From IMG/VR virus record IMGVR_UViG_3300009163_000037, positions 1-59,668 of that record: a DNA stretch of 59,668 nt; one strand, 5' to 3'. This document shows positions 52,743-59,668 of the stretch, in pieces (position 1 is the first letter of the stretch; each line of letters opens with the position of its first letter). A program made the translations under genes and the position numbers. The DNA comes from a virus. The notes under the pieces are model-generated. The model saw only the letters and a list, made by a program, of their open reading frames with translations, was not told the DNA's origin and did not search any database.

Positions 52743-53002
52743 GCCATCGGGCCTCTCGACATCACGCCTTTAGTGGCTGCACCAGCACCACGCATTTTGA
52801 TGCCGGTAGTTTTTGCAGGAGCAGCACGCTTATTGCTAAAGCTATTTACACTCATGTTTAAAGTGTCTGGGTTGCTCATGTTTGGGCCTTCACCAGGGTT
52901 ATCTTTAACCGTGACTGCTTTGCCTGACATAGTGTGGGGCTTGGCATAAGTTGACGCACTGCCAACTTCTTTGCCCATCATTTTTTTGCTAAACGTAGCC
53001 AT
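52739..53002 (-). CDS. Small basic virion-region protein, 87 aa
   Basis: It begins MATFSKKMMGKEVGSASTYA and ends TKGVMSRGPMA, with disordered basic composition. Small proteins of this type cluster between capsid and tail genes in related phages. ATGA overlap with the next gene. The role is unknown; it may be packaged with DNA. Confidence 0.6.
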   Translation of the reverse strand: MATFSKKMMGKEVGSASTYAKPHTMSGKAVTVKDNPGEGPNMSNPDTLNMSVNSFSNKRAAPAKTTGIKMRGAGAATKGVMSRGPMA

Positions 53003-53003
53003 A

Positions 53004-53201
53004 TTAACCTCGCGAAGATTTACGTTGGTTCATAACCTTAGCCATGCCGCGCCCAAGGGTGCGCATTTGCATATTAGTTTTGCCGCCTTTAGCCAACTTT
53101 AAAGCCGTTCCTTTGCCGCCTTTATGCTCTTGAGCATCGTGCTGCTTAAACGCTTTTTTGATCATAGCTTTGTCTTGGGCCAAATCAGATTTTTCCATCA
53201 T
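53004..53201 (-). CDS. Small basic virion-region protein, 65 aa
   Basis: It begins MMEKSDLAQDKAMIKKAFKQ and then becomes Lys/Gly/Arg-rich (GGKGTALKLAKGGK; LGRGMAKVMNQRK). AGGAG before the start. Probably a DNA- or head-associated protein; unproven. Confidence 0.6.
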   Translation of the reverse strand: MMEKSDLAQDKAMIKKAFKQHDAQEHKGGKGTALKLAKGGKTNMQMRTLGRGMAKVMNQRKSSRG

Positions 53202-53207
53202 TTACTC

Positions 53208-53615
53208 CTAAGTAACCGTAACTGTACCAACATTTGTCGTTGCCACCAAGTAATTTGGCGTTAAAGACGCATCAAAACTACTAGCTCCACCCACTGGGGC
53301 CCAGCCCCACTGAATATCTCGCGAACCACCCGTAGGATTGCCGCCATTTCCTGTAGCCGTCAACTGAAGCCCATTCAAACCAGCGGCCACATAAGTTGTG
53401 TCTGGCCGGGGCTGGTAAACAGCCTGGGGGTCATTCACAGGATACATACCCAACTGTAACTGGGGCTGGTCAGGATCCCAGCACGCTTCACAAACTTTTA
53501 GCTGATAGAGTTTAGTCTTGATGACCTCAATCTTCAGCTGCTTTAACTTAAAACGCTGTCCGCACCGGTCACATTCGGCAATTGAATATTTGCCTGATGC
53601 ATAGGGTGAAGTCAT
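53208..53615 (-). CDS. Zinc-ribbon virion protein, 135 aa
   Basis: CDRCGQRFKLKQL and VCEACWDPDQPQL supply four cysteines for a metal site at residues about 15-50. The C-terminal half is a beta-rich domain with ATGNGGNPTGGSRDIQWGW. The type is common in uncultured tailed phages. GGTGG lies before the start. Confidence 0.65.
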   Translation of the reverse strand: MTSPYASGKYSIAECDRCGQRFKLKQLKIEVIKTKLYQLKVCEACWDPDQPQLQLGMYPVNDPQAVYQPRPDTTYVAAGLNGLQLTATGNGGNPTGGSRDIQWGWAPVGGASSFDASLTPNYLVATTNVGTVTVT

Positions 53616-54547
53616 TACATACCACCTCCGCCAATAAACGACTGGCGCGGAACCAGACGCAAAGTGGCTTTCTCATGGTCTTCACCAGCGGCTAACTTAT
53701 ATTGCTCCTCATACACTGCTTTGAGCATATCCAGGCGCCCTTGCAGCTCTGGAACTTTCATGGCAATGTAGTAGGCTAAGCCAGCTGTAACGGCGGGCAA
53801 AAACCGGAAATTCATGTCGGCGGTCTCAACGCCAGAGCCGGCATTTTGAATACGGCGCAAACGGTAGTACACAAACTGGTAAGTCTGTGAGCCGTCAGGT
53901 GTAGGCCAAACTGTAACAGCGGGCAGCTGCGGCACATAAACAGCAACTCCGGATGTATGAGCTGCTGCTGTTGTATTGTTTTGACCCCTAAACACTCCAC
54001 CAAGGGTATTCCCTGATATGTAGGTGTAATAGATGTCTTCAGTATCCAAGCGAATAAATCCAGACCCGGCTAACCCAACCACCGTGTTAAGCGTGATCGT
54101 GTCGGACGTTGATGTAATTGTGGATGCAAGAGTGGAACTGGTAGGATTAGTTTCCCCTGAAAGCCTTTGTATCCAAACTTGAATAGGACGGCCCTGGGTA
54201 AGTTTATTGGGAATAGTCGCATAGGTAGAAACACTAATGCGAGTAATACTAAGATCAGACTGGGTAGAAGCAACATTGGGCTGAGTGCGAATAACGTGAT
54301 CAAGTAGGTCAATGGTGTCTGTAGGAAGTGCATAGGTGTTCAATCCTTGAGTCAAGGTGATAGTACCTGTCTCAATTGTCCACATATTGAGACCACGATT
54401 AGCCCACTCAATTGTCATTAGGTTAAGAGAGCGGCGGGCAGTGCGCAAATCGTAACCCGACCGCATCTCGCGGCCAGCCCTCTCCCACGCCTCTTCAGCG
54501 AGTTCCGTAAACTCAAGATTAAAAGACGTAGACCCAGTTGTTGTCAT
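53615..54547 (-). CDS. Virion tail-adaptor-like protein, 310 aa
   Basis: LEFTELAEEAWERAGREMRSG, then RSLNLMTIEWANRGLNMWTI, is the recognisable N-terminal helix pair of tail adaptors in phages of this type. A beta-rich middle (STSDTITLNTVVGLAGSGF) follows, then a helical C-terminus ending RLVPRQSFIGG. ATGA overlap with the upstream gene. Confidence 0.7.
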   Translation of the reverse strand: MTTTGSTSFNLEFTELAEEAWERAGREMRSGYDLRTARRSLNLMTIEWANRGLNMWTIETGTITLTQGLNTYALPTDTIDLLDHVIRTQPNVASTQSDLSITRISVSTYATIPNKLTQGRPIQVWIQRLSGETNPTSSTLASTITSTSDTITLNTVVGLAGSGFIRLDTEDIYYTYISGNTLGGVFRGQNNTTAAAHTSGVAVYVPQLPAVTVWPTPDGSQTYQFVYYRLRRIQNAGSGVETADMNFRFLPAVTAGLAYYIAMKVPELQGRLDMLKAVYEEQYKLAAGEDHEKATLRLVPRQSFIGGGGM

Positions 54548-55779
54548 GGCCGATTCCGTTGTTGAAGCATACTAATCAATGCATCTAATGAATTGGAATT
54601 TTGCGCATTACTTGGCGATGCTTTTGGAGAGCCTGGTAAACCTCCTGTAAGGCCGCCACCAAGACTTCCTCCAAAGCCTCCTGCACCCAATGAGCCACCA
54701 GTTGCTGCGGGGGCTTGTCCAAGACCGCCTAAAAGACTCATTAAATTAGAAGGCGTGCTATATCCTGCGTTATAGCCTTGATCGTAAGCCGGTTGTGGCA
54801 TTACTGAATATGGCTGTTGAGTTGCAGCAATAGGAACTGGTTCTGGATATTGCGGGGCAAGTGGATAAGGCGCATCCAAATCAGGAGTATTAAAATCACG
54901 CAAAGTGAATGCGGACTCAATGGTTGGTGGCGTTGGTAGCGGACGTACATCTGAATCCATAGGCTTACTTGGGCCTGTTTTTGCTCCAAGCACATTCCCA
55001 GATTTATCAACCATAGCGCCATCTTTAGCGCGCTGGTAAACGCCTGGCATCCCTGGAATTGGAGTTGCTATCAATACTTTTTTATATCCTTCACCGTTTC
55101 CTTGGAAAACGTAATCATATATAGGTTGATTAATGCCATAAGTTGCATCATTTATAGCTTTTTGTTCTGGCGTATAACTATCAATTGGTTCCCCGTTGTA
55201 ACCTATTTTTGTAATAGTGCCATCTGGATTAACGCGATTTGTATACCCCAAAGGCTCTGGGCGTTGGTCTACTTGAGGGGTTGGGCCATAATCAAAAGGG
55301 CCACGATCAAAATCTTCTTTATAGCGATAATCTTGAGGAACTGGAGGAACTGGGCGTGGATCTTCTTTATAGCGCATATCTTGAGGCTGCACTACCTGAG
55401 GGGTTGGGCGTGGTTCATTAGTTCCAGTAGGAACACCAGGCTGTCCTACTTGAGGAGTATCCATAGGCGTATATGTTCCATAAGGATCAGGTATTGCATA
55501 CCCCATGCCACTTGCCATTTGCGGAGGTGGTGGCGTTGTACCTTGAGGCTGGCTTTGTGCTTGAACCATACGCAAAATTTGTTCAATAGCACTTGGATCA
55601 ATACCTTGATTTTGCGACGCATCTTCCTGCGGATTGTATTGGTCGCTAATATTGCCGCCTTTTGCGTATTTTTTTACAGCATCACGCAAGCTCATAGGCT
55701 TTCGCGTCATTGGCGTCATGTTGGGATTAGGGCCGGCAACGGGAGCGTCGCGTTGGGTCAGGCGGTTGTAGATACTCAT
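54544..55779 (-). CDS. Pro/Gln-rich virion protein, 411 aa
   Basis: A low-complexity protein rich in Pro, Gln, Tyr and Asp (for example PPPPQMASGMGYAIPDPYGT) with a C-terminal Gly-rich stretch and a NSLDALISMLQQRNRP end. No domain is visible. Position among small basic head proteins suggests an internal or tail-tip protein. AAGGA precedes the start. Confidence 0.6.
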   Translation of the reverse strand: MSIYNRLTQRDAPVAGPNPNMTPMTRKPMSLRDAVKKYAKGGNISDQYNPQEDASQNQGIDPSAIEQILRMVQAQSQPQGTTPPPPQMASGMGYAIPDPYGTYTPMDTPQVGQPGVPTGTNEPRPTPQVVQPQDMRYKEDPRPVPPVPQDYRYKEDFDRGPFDYGPTPQVDQRPEPLGYTNRVNPDGTITKIGYNGEPIDSYTPEQKAINDATYGINQPIYDYVFQGNGEGYKKVLIATPIPGMPGVYQRAKDGAMVDKSGNVLGAKTGPSKPMDSDVRPLPTPPTIESAFTLRDFNTPDLDAPYPLAPQYPEPVPIAATQQPYSVMPQPAYDQGYNAGYSTPSNLMSLLGGLGQAPAATGGSLGAGGFGGSLGGGLTGGLPGSPKASPSNAQNSNSLDALISMLQQRNRP

Positions 55780-55781
55780 GA

Positions 55782-55952
55782 TTAATCCTTAAATTTAGAT
55801 TTTTTACGCTTGCGTTTAACTGTATCAGTGATCAAGTTGACTTCTCCACCGCCAGCGTATTGAGTAAAGTCAGTGTTGTCCCTACGCTTTTTCCTGACGC
55901 CTTTGGGCATCTTATCAGGACTAATAGCTCCCATGCCGCGACTTGCAATCAT
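55782..55952 (-). CDS. Small basic protein carrying an in-frame dyad, 56 aa
   Basis: It begins MIASRGMGAISPDKMPKGVR and ends with a basic KRKRKKSKFKD tail. The ATG overlaps the stop of the 52-aa gene (ATGA). The codons for VNLITDTVK contain the 21-bp dyad at 55818-55838. Probably one of the small basic virion proteins. Confidence 0.55.
   Translation of the reverse strand: MIASRGMGAISPDKMPKGVRKKRRDNTDFTQYAGGGEVNLITDTVKRKRKKSKFKD
55818..55838. promoter_or_regulatory. 21-bp dyad operator copy inside a late gene
   Basis: AACTGTATCA, G and TGATCAAGTT make a canonical copy. It lies in coding sequence of the 56-aa gene. If bound, it would act as a roadblock within the late operon. Confidence 0.55.
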
Positions 55953-56107
55953 TTTGCAGCTCTCATGTTGTCAACCAGGTTTGGGTACGGACGGCCGGCC
56001 GCTTTAGCCGCAGCTTTGGCTTTGGCTTTTTTAGCGGGAGTCAAAGCTTTAGGTTTACCAAGACTTTTTGGCCTTGGCTTGTCCCATACTTGCTTAGCCG
56101 CAGCCAT
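55949..56107 (-). CDS. Small Ala/Lys-rich protein, 52 aa
   Basis: It begins MAAAKQVWDKPRPKSLGKPK and ends GRPYPNLVDNMRAAK, a pattern I recall from related uncultured phages. The start is one base after the previous stop; ATGA overlap follows. A packaged basic protein is likely. Confidence 0.6.
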   Translation of the reverse strand: MAAAKQVWDKPRPKSLGKPKALTPAKKAKAKAAAKAAGRPYPNLVDNMRAAK

Positions 56108-56108
56108 G

Positions 56109-56303
56109 TCACACCATCTTTCCGCGAGTCAAGCCGCGAGTAGCGCAACCATCAGCCTTGCGAACATAACCACCCTTAGCAAATGCTTCAGTAGACTCAT
56201 CCATCATGGAATCATCCATAGCTTTTGGTTTAGGTTGCTTTTTAGGCTTCTTAACCGGCTCATCCACAGGGGTGTAGTCGGGGTATTTTGGATCTTTAGC
56301 CAT
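56109..56303 (-). CDS. Small basic protein with RxADG motif, 64 aa
   Basis: A Pro/Lys-rich N-terminal half and a C-terminal GGYVRKADGCATRGLTRGK, the ADGxAxRGxTxGK motif also found in the upstream 128-aa protein. AAGGA before the start. Recurrent in phages of this type; function unknown. Confidence 0.65.
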   Translation of the reverse strand: MAKDPKYPDYTPVDEPVKKPKKQPKPKAMDDSMMDESTEAFAKGGYVRKADGCATRGLTRGKMV

Positions 56304-56312
56304 GACAATTCC

Positions 56313-56699
56313 TTAGCAGGACATTCCGCCCTTGTTCATCTTAACAATGGTTCCCTTGGTTTTGCCACGGGATGCAATGCCATCAGCACGCTTAGAGGCA
56401 GAGCCGCCGCCGGCCATTTTTGTCATGCCGCCTTTTTTCATGCCCATCATTTGCATACGATCCATAGCCATATCCTTTTTGGAGCCTTCTTTCATGCCGC
56501 GTTTTTCAACGTCTTTGCCCATTTTTTCAAATTTGCCCATTTTTGTAGCCATATCACCACCTTTAGAGAATTTGCGGCCCTTGTCCGCGTTGGAAAAATC
56601 TTTGCCCACGGATTGCGGGACTCCAGCCTTCTTGGCAAACGATGGCGAGTGTGCTATCGCTTCCATGAAATTGTGTTGTTTTTTGCTAACCGATGGCAC
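56313..56699 (-). CDS. Basic Met/Lys/Gly-rich protein, 128 aa, GTG start
   Basis: It begins MPSVSKKQHNFMEAIAHSPS, a pattern common in phages of this type. The middle is very Lys/Met-rich, and KRADGIASRGKTKG near the end is the shared ADG motif. It ends GGMSC. The GTG at 56699 has GAAGGAG upstream. It overlaps the previous gene by 14 nt. Probably a virion or DNA-associated protein. Confidence 0.65.
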   Translation of the reverse strand: MPSVSKKQHNFMEAIAHSPSFAKKAGVPQSVGKDFSNADKGRKFSKGGDMATKMGKFEKMGKDVEKRGMKEGSKKDMAMDRMQMMGMKKGGMTKMAGGGSASKRADGIASRGKTKGTIVKMNKGGMSC

Positions 56700-56934
56700 T
56701 GCGTTGCTCCTTCATAAAAGCATCCAGCTTCTCATCCAGGCGGTCAAGCCTGGCTAAAACGCGGTTAATGTCAGCGTGCATATCATTCTTGTTGACAAAC
56801 TTTTCCGCGTGTTCTTCACGGGTTTTGCTAAGAAGAATGCTAATGCGTTTCACTTCATCGTGAGAAACTTTTACCCACAACAACAAAGCTGCTGATATAA
56901 AAGAAAGAATGGCATTCCAAACAGGCAAGTCCAT
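56686..56934 (-). CDS. Small membrane/coiled-coil protein, 82 aa
   Basis: An N-terminal hydrophobic segment (WNAILSFISAALLLWVKV) is followed by a charged coiled coil (residues about 40-80, RVLARLDRLDEKLDAFMKEQ). It resembles small spanin-like or tail-region membrane proteins. GGAAG precedes it. Confidence 0.65.
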   Translation of the reverse strand: MDLPVWNAILSFISAALLLWVKVSHDEVKRISILLSKTREEHAEKFVNKNDMHADINRVLARLDRLDEKLDAFMKEQRSAIG

Positions 56935-56935
56935 A

Positions 56936-57181
56936 TCAGCACTTCCAAGCTTTTAACGCCAAATTAATTCGGGACTTTGGATCTTTTGCAGTTTTCTCGC
57001 TCGTCAACTTCTTTTTGGCTCCAGTCATCCTTGCACAGAAAGAGTCGCGCCGTTTGCCGCCTTCCGGCTGGGGAGGTTTCAAATTCATGCCTTGCGCTTT
57101 GGCCGAGGCGCGTCCCTTGGCGTTCAGGCCACCATTGGGGTTCTTGCCTTCTTTGCGAGTCCATGCTGCTGACTTAGCCAT
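56936..57181 (-). CDS. DUF6321-like small basic protein, 81 aa
   Basis: It starts MAKSAAWTRKEGKNPNGGLN, then KPPQPEGGKRRDSFCARMTG, ending INLALKAWKC. This pattern matches my memory of DUF6321, a family frequent in uncultured tailed phages. Role unknown. Confidence 0.75.
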   Translation of the reverse strand: MAKSAAWTRKEGKNPNGGLNAKGRASAKAQGMNLKPPQPEGGKRRDSFCARMTGAKKKLTSEKTAKDPKSRINLALKAWKC

Positions 57182-57458
57182 AAAACACCGTGATAGAGGC
57201 GCTTGCTGGTAACACTACATAGAACCCATTTTGAAACAATACACCTTCACCGGGTATCAATGTCGCAATAACGGCTGTGTTAGTTGTAACGTGTAGAGTT
57301 AGCGAATTGTTGCCAGCATTGGTTGTGGCGTTATCATAAAATTGGATTTCCCCGGCAGTTCCACCCGGAGCAACTTGATAACCACGAACTCTGGTACGGC
57401 CTGCAAAACCCACACCACTTGCATCCAAATGGACGGCTTTAACGTCTGTTTGCATCAT
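57174..57458 (-). CDS. Small beta-rich virion protein, 94 aa
   Basis: It begins MMQTDVKAVHLDASGVGFAG and is all-beta with VRGYQVAPGGTAGEIQFYD. The ATG at 57458 has AGGAG upstream; the next ATG (57455) is also possible. It may be a head or tail decoration protein. Confidence 0.65.
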   Translation of the reverse strand: MMQTDVKAVHLDASGVGFAGRTRVRGYQVAPGGTAGEIQFYDNATTNAGNNSLTLHVTTNTAVIATLIPGEGVLFQNGFYVVLPASASITVFYG

Positions 57459-57501
57459 AATCAATCTCCTATGAATCAGGGGCCGAAACCCCCGAGATTA
57501 A

Positions 57502-57999
57502 TTAAGCAGACGTTGGGTTAGCCGAACCGTCAGAGTCACGAACGATGTACTCAACAGTAACAGTAATCGTACCAGCAGTAGCGTCAGCAGTAGCTGCGGT
57601 AAACGTACCAAAGATAATCGCATCAGTTGTGCCAATGCTGTCATAAACACCTGAAGTAGCCGCTGCAATCGTGGCTGGAGAAGTCTGAACCGCTGAAGTG
57701 CCAGTGTTGACCGTAGCCATGTACAAGTTGGCAGTGCCGCTGCTACCGATGGTAACGCCGCAGTTAGACGCGCCAGTCAGGGCAACATTAACTTCTAGGC
57801 CAAAGCGAAGAATCTTAGCGCCAGCAGGTAGCACAAACATCTGTTGTGCTGTAGGGCTTGCCAAAATAACAGAAGCAGGGGCCGTATAAGTTTGAGCAAC
57901 AGTAGTTGCGCCCATATTGCGGATAGTGCCAGCAGTGGTGCCGGTTGTATTTTTAACAGTGCCAAGCAGCCAAGGGCCTAGGTGAGTTGCGAATCCCAT
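57502..57999 (-). CDS. Virion protein, 165 aa, beta-rich
   Basis: It begins MGFATHLGPWLLGTVKNTTG and is Ser/Thr/Ala-rich with RNMGATTVAQTYTAP and a C-terminal IVRDSDGSANPTSA. The first gene after the capsid terminator-promoter unit. AAGGA before ATG 57999; the longer frame to 58068 would start inside the inverted repeat and was rejected. Possibly a head decoration protein. Confidence 0.7.
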   Translation of the reverse strand: MGFATHLGPWLLGTVKNTTGTTAGTIRNMGATTVAQTYTAPASVILASPTAQQMFVLPAGAKILRFGLEVNVALTGASNCGVTIGSSGTANLYMATVNTGTSAVQTSPATIAAATSGVYDSIGTTDAIIFGTFTAATADATAGTITVTVEYIVRDSDGSANPTSA

Positions 58000-58025
58000 G
58001 ATATGTGTCCTTACATACAAGTAAA

Positions 58026-58068
58026 GTGCATCAATCTGTATGTCGTCAGCCGGGACTGTTTGATGCAC
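58026..58068. repeat. 9-bp inverted repeat in the 5' leader after the capsid promoter
   Basis: GTGCATCAA (58026-58034) pairs perfectly with TTGATGCAC (58060-58068), with 25 nt between. It lies in the predicted leader of the 57999 gene and could form an RNA stem-loop that protects or regulates the mRNA. Confidence 0.45.
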
Positions 58069-58089
58069 CGGAAACCCCGGATTAGCTGC

Positions 58090-58118
58090 AATATATCATG
58101 GTTTTAGTTGGTTAGCAA
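58090..58118 (-). promoter_or_regulatory. Leftward promoter after the capsid gene
   Basis: TTGCTA (58118-58113), a 17-bp spacer and TATATT (58095-58090) on the minus strand, right after the terminator. It would restart transcription for the tail genes. It has the best spacing of any promoter candidate in the window. Confidence 0.55.
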
Positions 58119-58120
58119 CA

Positions 58121-58146
58121 AATAAAAAGGGCTCCCGAAGGAGCCC
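58121..58146 (-). terminator. Rho-independent terminator after the major capsid gene
   Basis: On the minus strand GGGCTCC, TTCG, GGAGCCC and TTTTTATTT form a 7-bp stem with a stable UUCG-type loop and a T-run. It lies 33 nt past the capsid stop. Confidence 0.85.
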
Positions 58147-58178
58147 TAGTGGGAGGATAGTTAACCCTCTCTTACTGA

Positions 58179-59087
58179 TTACGCTCCAGCGGAACCGTAC
58201 ATACCCAGGGGGTCAGACCAGCCGAACGAATAACGTTCGCGGGCCTTGTAACGGACGTTTCCGGTGTCAAAGTCACCGTCCATGCCAGTCGATAGCGGGC
58301 TACGCACAAAGTGCTTCATGCCGTTAGGAACGTCGGTGGTCAAATACCAGCCGTTGCTGTCGGTCAAGAAGTGGTTAATTGTGTAACCGCCAGGGATAGA
58401 ACCATTGTTCTTCAACGCATTGATATCGTTATCAGTGGTGCCGACGCGGAGTTCGGTTTCCAGCAAACGAGTAGCAACGAATTGCAGAGCAGGAGGAACA
58501 ATCAGCTTCTTGGGCTTAGCGGCAATCAACAGGCCACGCTCATCCGTCCACAGGGAGATCTGAATAACTGCGTTTTCCAACGAAGTCTCATTCAAGTCAG
58601 CTGCGGTCGCAGGAATGTTGCTGTTAGTACCACCAGACACCAGGGGGTGAGCGCTGTTGAACAGAGAAACGCCGTCACCGCCGACATAAGCCGAGGAGAA
58701 ACCGTTATTTAGAACAGCAGCAGCTTTAACCTGCTTGGTGTACGCCATAGCGCGAGCCAGACCTTTGGTATAGCGAGCCGACAAAGAGTCATAGAGGTTG
58801 TCCTCAATAGCCTCTTCAGTCAAGCTGAAGCCCAAAGCAATGGTTTCGTGGTTGTAGCGTGCAGTCCATGCCTCTTGAGCATTGTCATAAGCAAGAGCGG
58901 AGCCCTCGTTTTTGACAGGTGCAGCAGAGAAGCCAGACAGTTTAGTTTCCTCTTCAAAAGAACGCTCAGAGGTCTCTGTTTCGTAGATCTCGTCGTGTTC
59001 TTGATCGTAGGTCTTATATTGCAGACCGAACAAGGCGTTAAGCCCTGGAAGCAACTCTTTAAGTAGTTGTGCGCGTGAAATAGCCAT
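58179..59087 (-). CDS. Major capsid protein
   Basis: A 302-residue protein with RSFEEETKLSGFSAAPV, then YNHETIALGFSLTEEAIEDNLY, YTKGLARAMAYTKQVKAAAVLNNGF, and FNSAHPLVSGGTNSN, the arrangement of Mu gpT-like/HK97-fold major head subunits. It lies where expected, after scaffold and decoration-type genes. AAGGAG precedes the start. It has its own terminator, consistent with very high expression. No C-terminal fusion is seen. Confidence 0.85.
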   Translation of the reverse strand: MAISRAQLLKELLPGLNALFGLQYKTYDQEHDEIYETETSERSFEEETKLSGFSAAPVKNEGSALAYDNAQEAWTARYNHETIALGFSLTEEAIEDNLYDSLSARYTKGLARAMAYTKQVKAAAVLNNGFSSAYVGGDGVSLFNSAHPLVSGGTNSNIPATAADLNETSLENAVIQISLWTDERGLLIAAKPKKLIVPPALQFVATRLLETELRVGTTDNDINALKNNGSIPGGYTINHFLTDSNGWYLTTDVPNGMKHFVRSPLSTGMDGDFDTGNVRYKARERYSFGWSDPLGMYGSAGA

Positions 59088-59100
59088 TTTGAGTTACTCC

Positions 59101-59668
59101 TTAGGCAATGCTGGTGCCAGCGTAATACTGATGCTGACCAAAGTTGATCTTGACCAGAATCTCAGGATACTGCATCAACACAATAGTTGTGTTCAACGTA
59201 GCAACAGGAGCTTGATTCATGATAAACGATGTAGCACCGGCAGCAGCAGCGGTGTCAACAAACGAACCGGACGAAACGTATTGACCGTTTGAATCCAGCG
59301 AACCAACGTCAGTACCAACAGGCAACGCGAACGGCAGAGCCGAGCAAGTTACAGTAGCGGTAGAGATGCTGGTGTAGGTTACGGTTCCCAAACTAACAGC
59401 CGTATCATTCACCAAGCCAAGCACGCGAACGGGCAAGGACGAAGTGGTGGCGGGCGTATCGCTAGGGGCCAAGATTGCGTTCTTGGAGTTACCAGTTGCA
59501 GTGCTACCTGTGTTATTGATCATAGCCAAGTTTTGGCCGATCATTGCACGGGCGCCAGAAGCAACAGCGGTAGTAGCAGAACAAACAACACCCTTGAACA
59601 CTTGGTCAGGATCGTCAGCAACAATAGCTACTGCATCACCAGCCGCAGTAGATGCGGGCCAGTATTGC
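59101..59668 (-). CDS. Capsid-associated/decoration-like protein, C-terminal part (enters at the window end)
   Basis: The frame is open to base 59668 with QYWPASTAAGDAVAIVADDP before the GTG at 59601, so that GTG is internal and not the start. It joins in frame to the 25 codons at 77-1. The remainder is Ala/Thr/Ser-rich and ends MQYPEILVKINFGQHQYYAG. It lies just upstream of the major capsid gene; a head decoration role is inferred. Confidence 0.75.
   Translation of the reverse strand, partial: QYWPASTAAGDAVAIVADDPDQVFKGVVCSATTAVASGARAMIGQNLAMINNTGSTATGNSKNAILAPSDTPATTSSLPVRVLGLVNDTAVSLGTVTYTSISTATVTCSALPFALPVGTDVGSLDSNGQYVSSGSFVDTAAAAGATSFIMNQAPVATLNTTIVLMQYPEILVKINFGQHQYYAGTSIA

Noticed and set aside
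57478-57496. GGGGG-TTTCG-GCCCC hairpin between 57502 and 57458
   Set aside because: Short imperfect stem with no T-run, and the ribosome site of the next gene follows closely; not convincing as a terminator.
1-59668. tRNA genes, CRISPR arrays, insertion sequences, integrase and attachment sites
   Set aside because: I looked for cloverleaf-like segments, regularly spaced repeats with unique spacers, transposase or recombinase motifs, and saw none. The 20-bp array at 7051 has no spacers.

Overview
The window looks like one complete, circularly closed genome of a tailed bacteriophage (Caudoviricetes). A leftward gene runs off base 1 after 25 codons plus 2 nt. An open frame with no start enters at base 59668, and its leftover nucleotide completes the split codon exactly. 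Joining the ends gives one continuous reading frame in the position expected for a capsid-associated protein. Terminase, portal, scaffold, major capsid and adaptor-like genes are present, but no tape-measure or tail-tube gene was recognised. Together with a very large, probably injected protein of 2956 residues, this suggests a short-tailed (podovirus-like) phage. The small virion genes resemble those I remember from uncultured freshwater phages. The host is probably a Gram-negative bacterium, but that is inference. No integrase, DNA polymerase, RNA polymerase, tRNA or CRISPR array was seen.

Layout. (1) Leftward late operon, from about 7052 down to 1 and, across the join, from 59668 down to 22744: small terminase, a LexA-like DNA-binding protein, large terminase, portal, a 65-residue protein, a GroES-like co-chaperonin, scaffold, a 149-residue protein, the split gene and the major capsid protein. 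A terminator and a new promoter follow, then small basic virion proteins, adaptor-like proteins, many low-complexity tail-fibre-like proteins, a lysis group (spanin-like or membrane protein, 3-TM holin, M15 peptidase), a gp10-like protein, four structural proteins and the giant polyvalent protein. (2) Rightward operon 7323-10969: 14 short, tightly packed genes of mostly unknown function, with G+C-rich early members. (3) Leftward operon 18158-10966: about 18 very small genes, then a ParB-like protein, an SF2 helicase and a Toprim primase. (4) Rightward recombination operon 19191-22760: RecB-like exonuclease, ERF-type annealing protein, small genes and an HNH nuclease.

Regulation. A 21-bp dyad with half-site AACTnnATCA (often AACTGTATCA) occurs twice in tandem directly upstream of the LexA-like gene. 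It recurs at 8016, 18703 and 55818, with weaker copies elsewhere. Its CTGT half-site is the triplet-plus-T that LexA DNA-binding domains are known to prefer, so the LexA-like protein and these sites may form a small phage regulon. Separately, the gap between the small terminase and the rightward operon (7051-7211) carries eight degenerate direct repeats spaced 20-21 bp. These could be an iteron origin or a terminase (pac/cos) binding array.

Overall logic. A nuclease plus annealing-protein pair with helicase and primase would drive recombination-dependent replication on host polymerases. The giant protein combines methyltransferase, ParB/Srx-like, acetyltransferase-like, zincin-like and LPD38-like regions and would enter with the DNA to protect it or reprogramme the host. 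The two early cassettes of microgenes are the likeliest place for undescribed host-takeover or anti-defence functions. All family assignments come from reading the translated sequences by eye; no database search was run.
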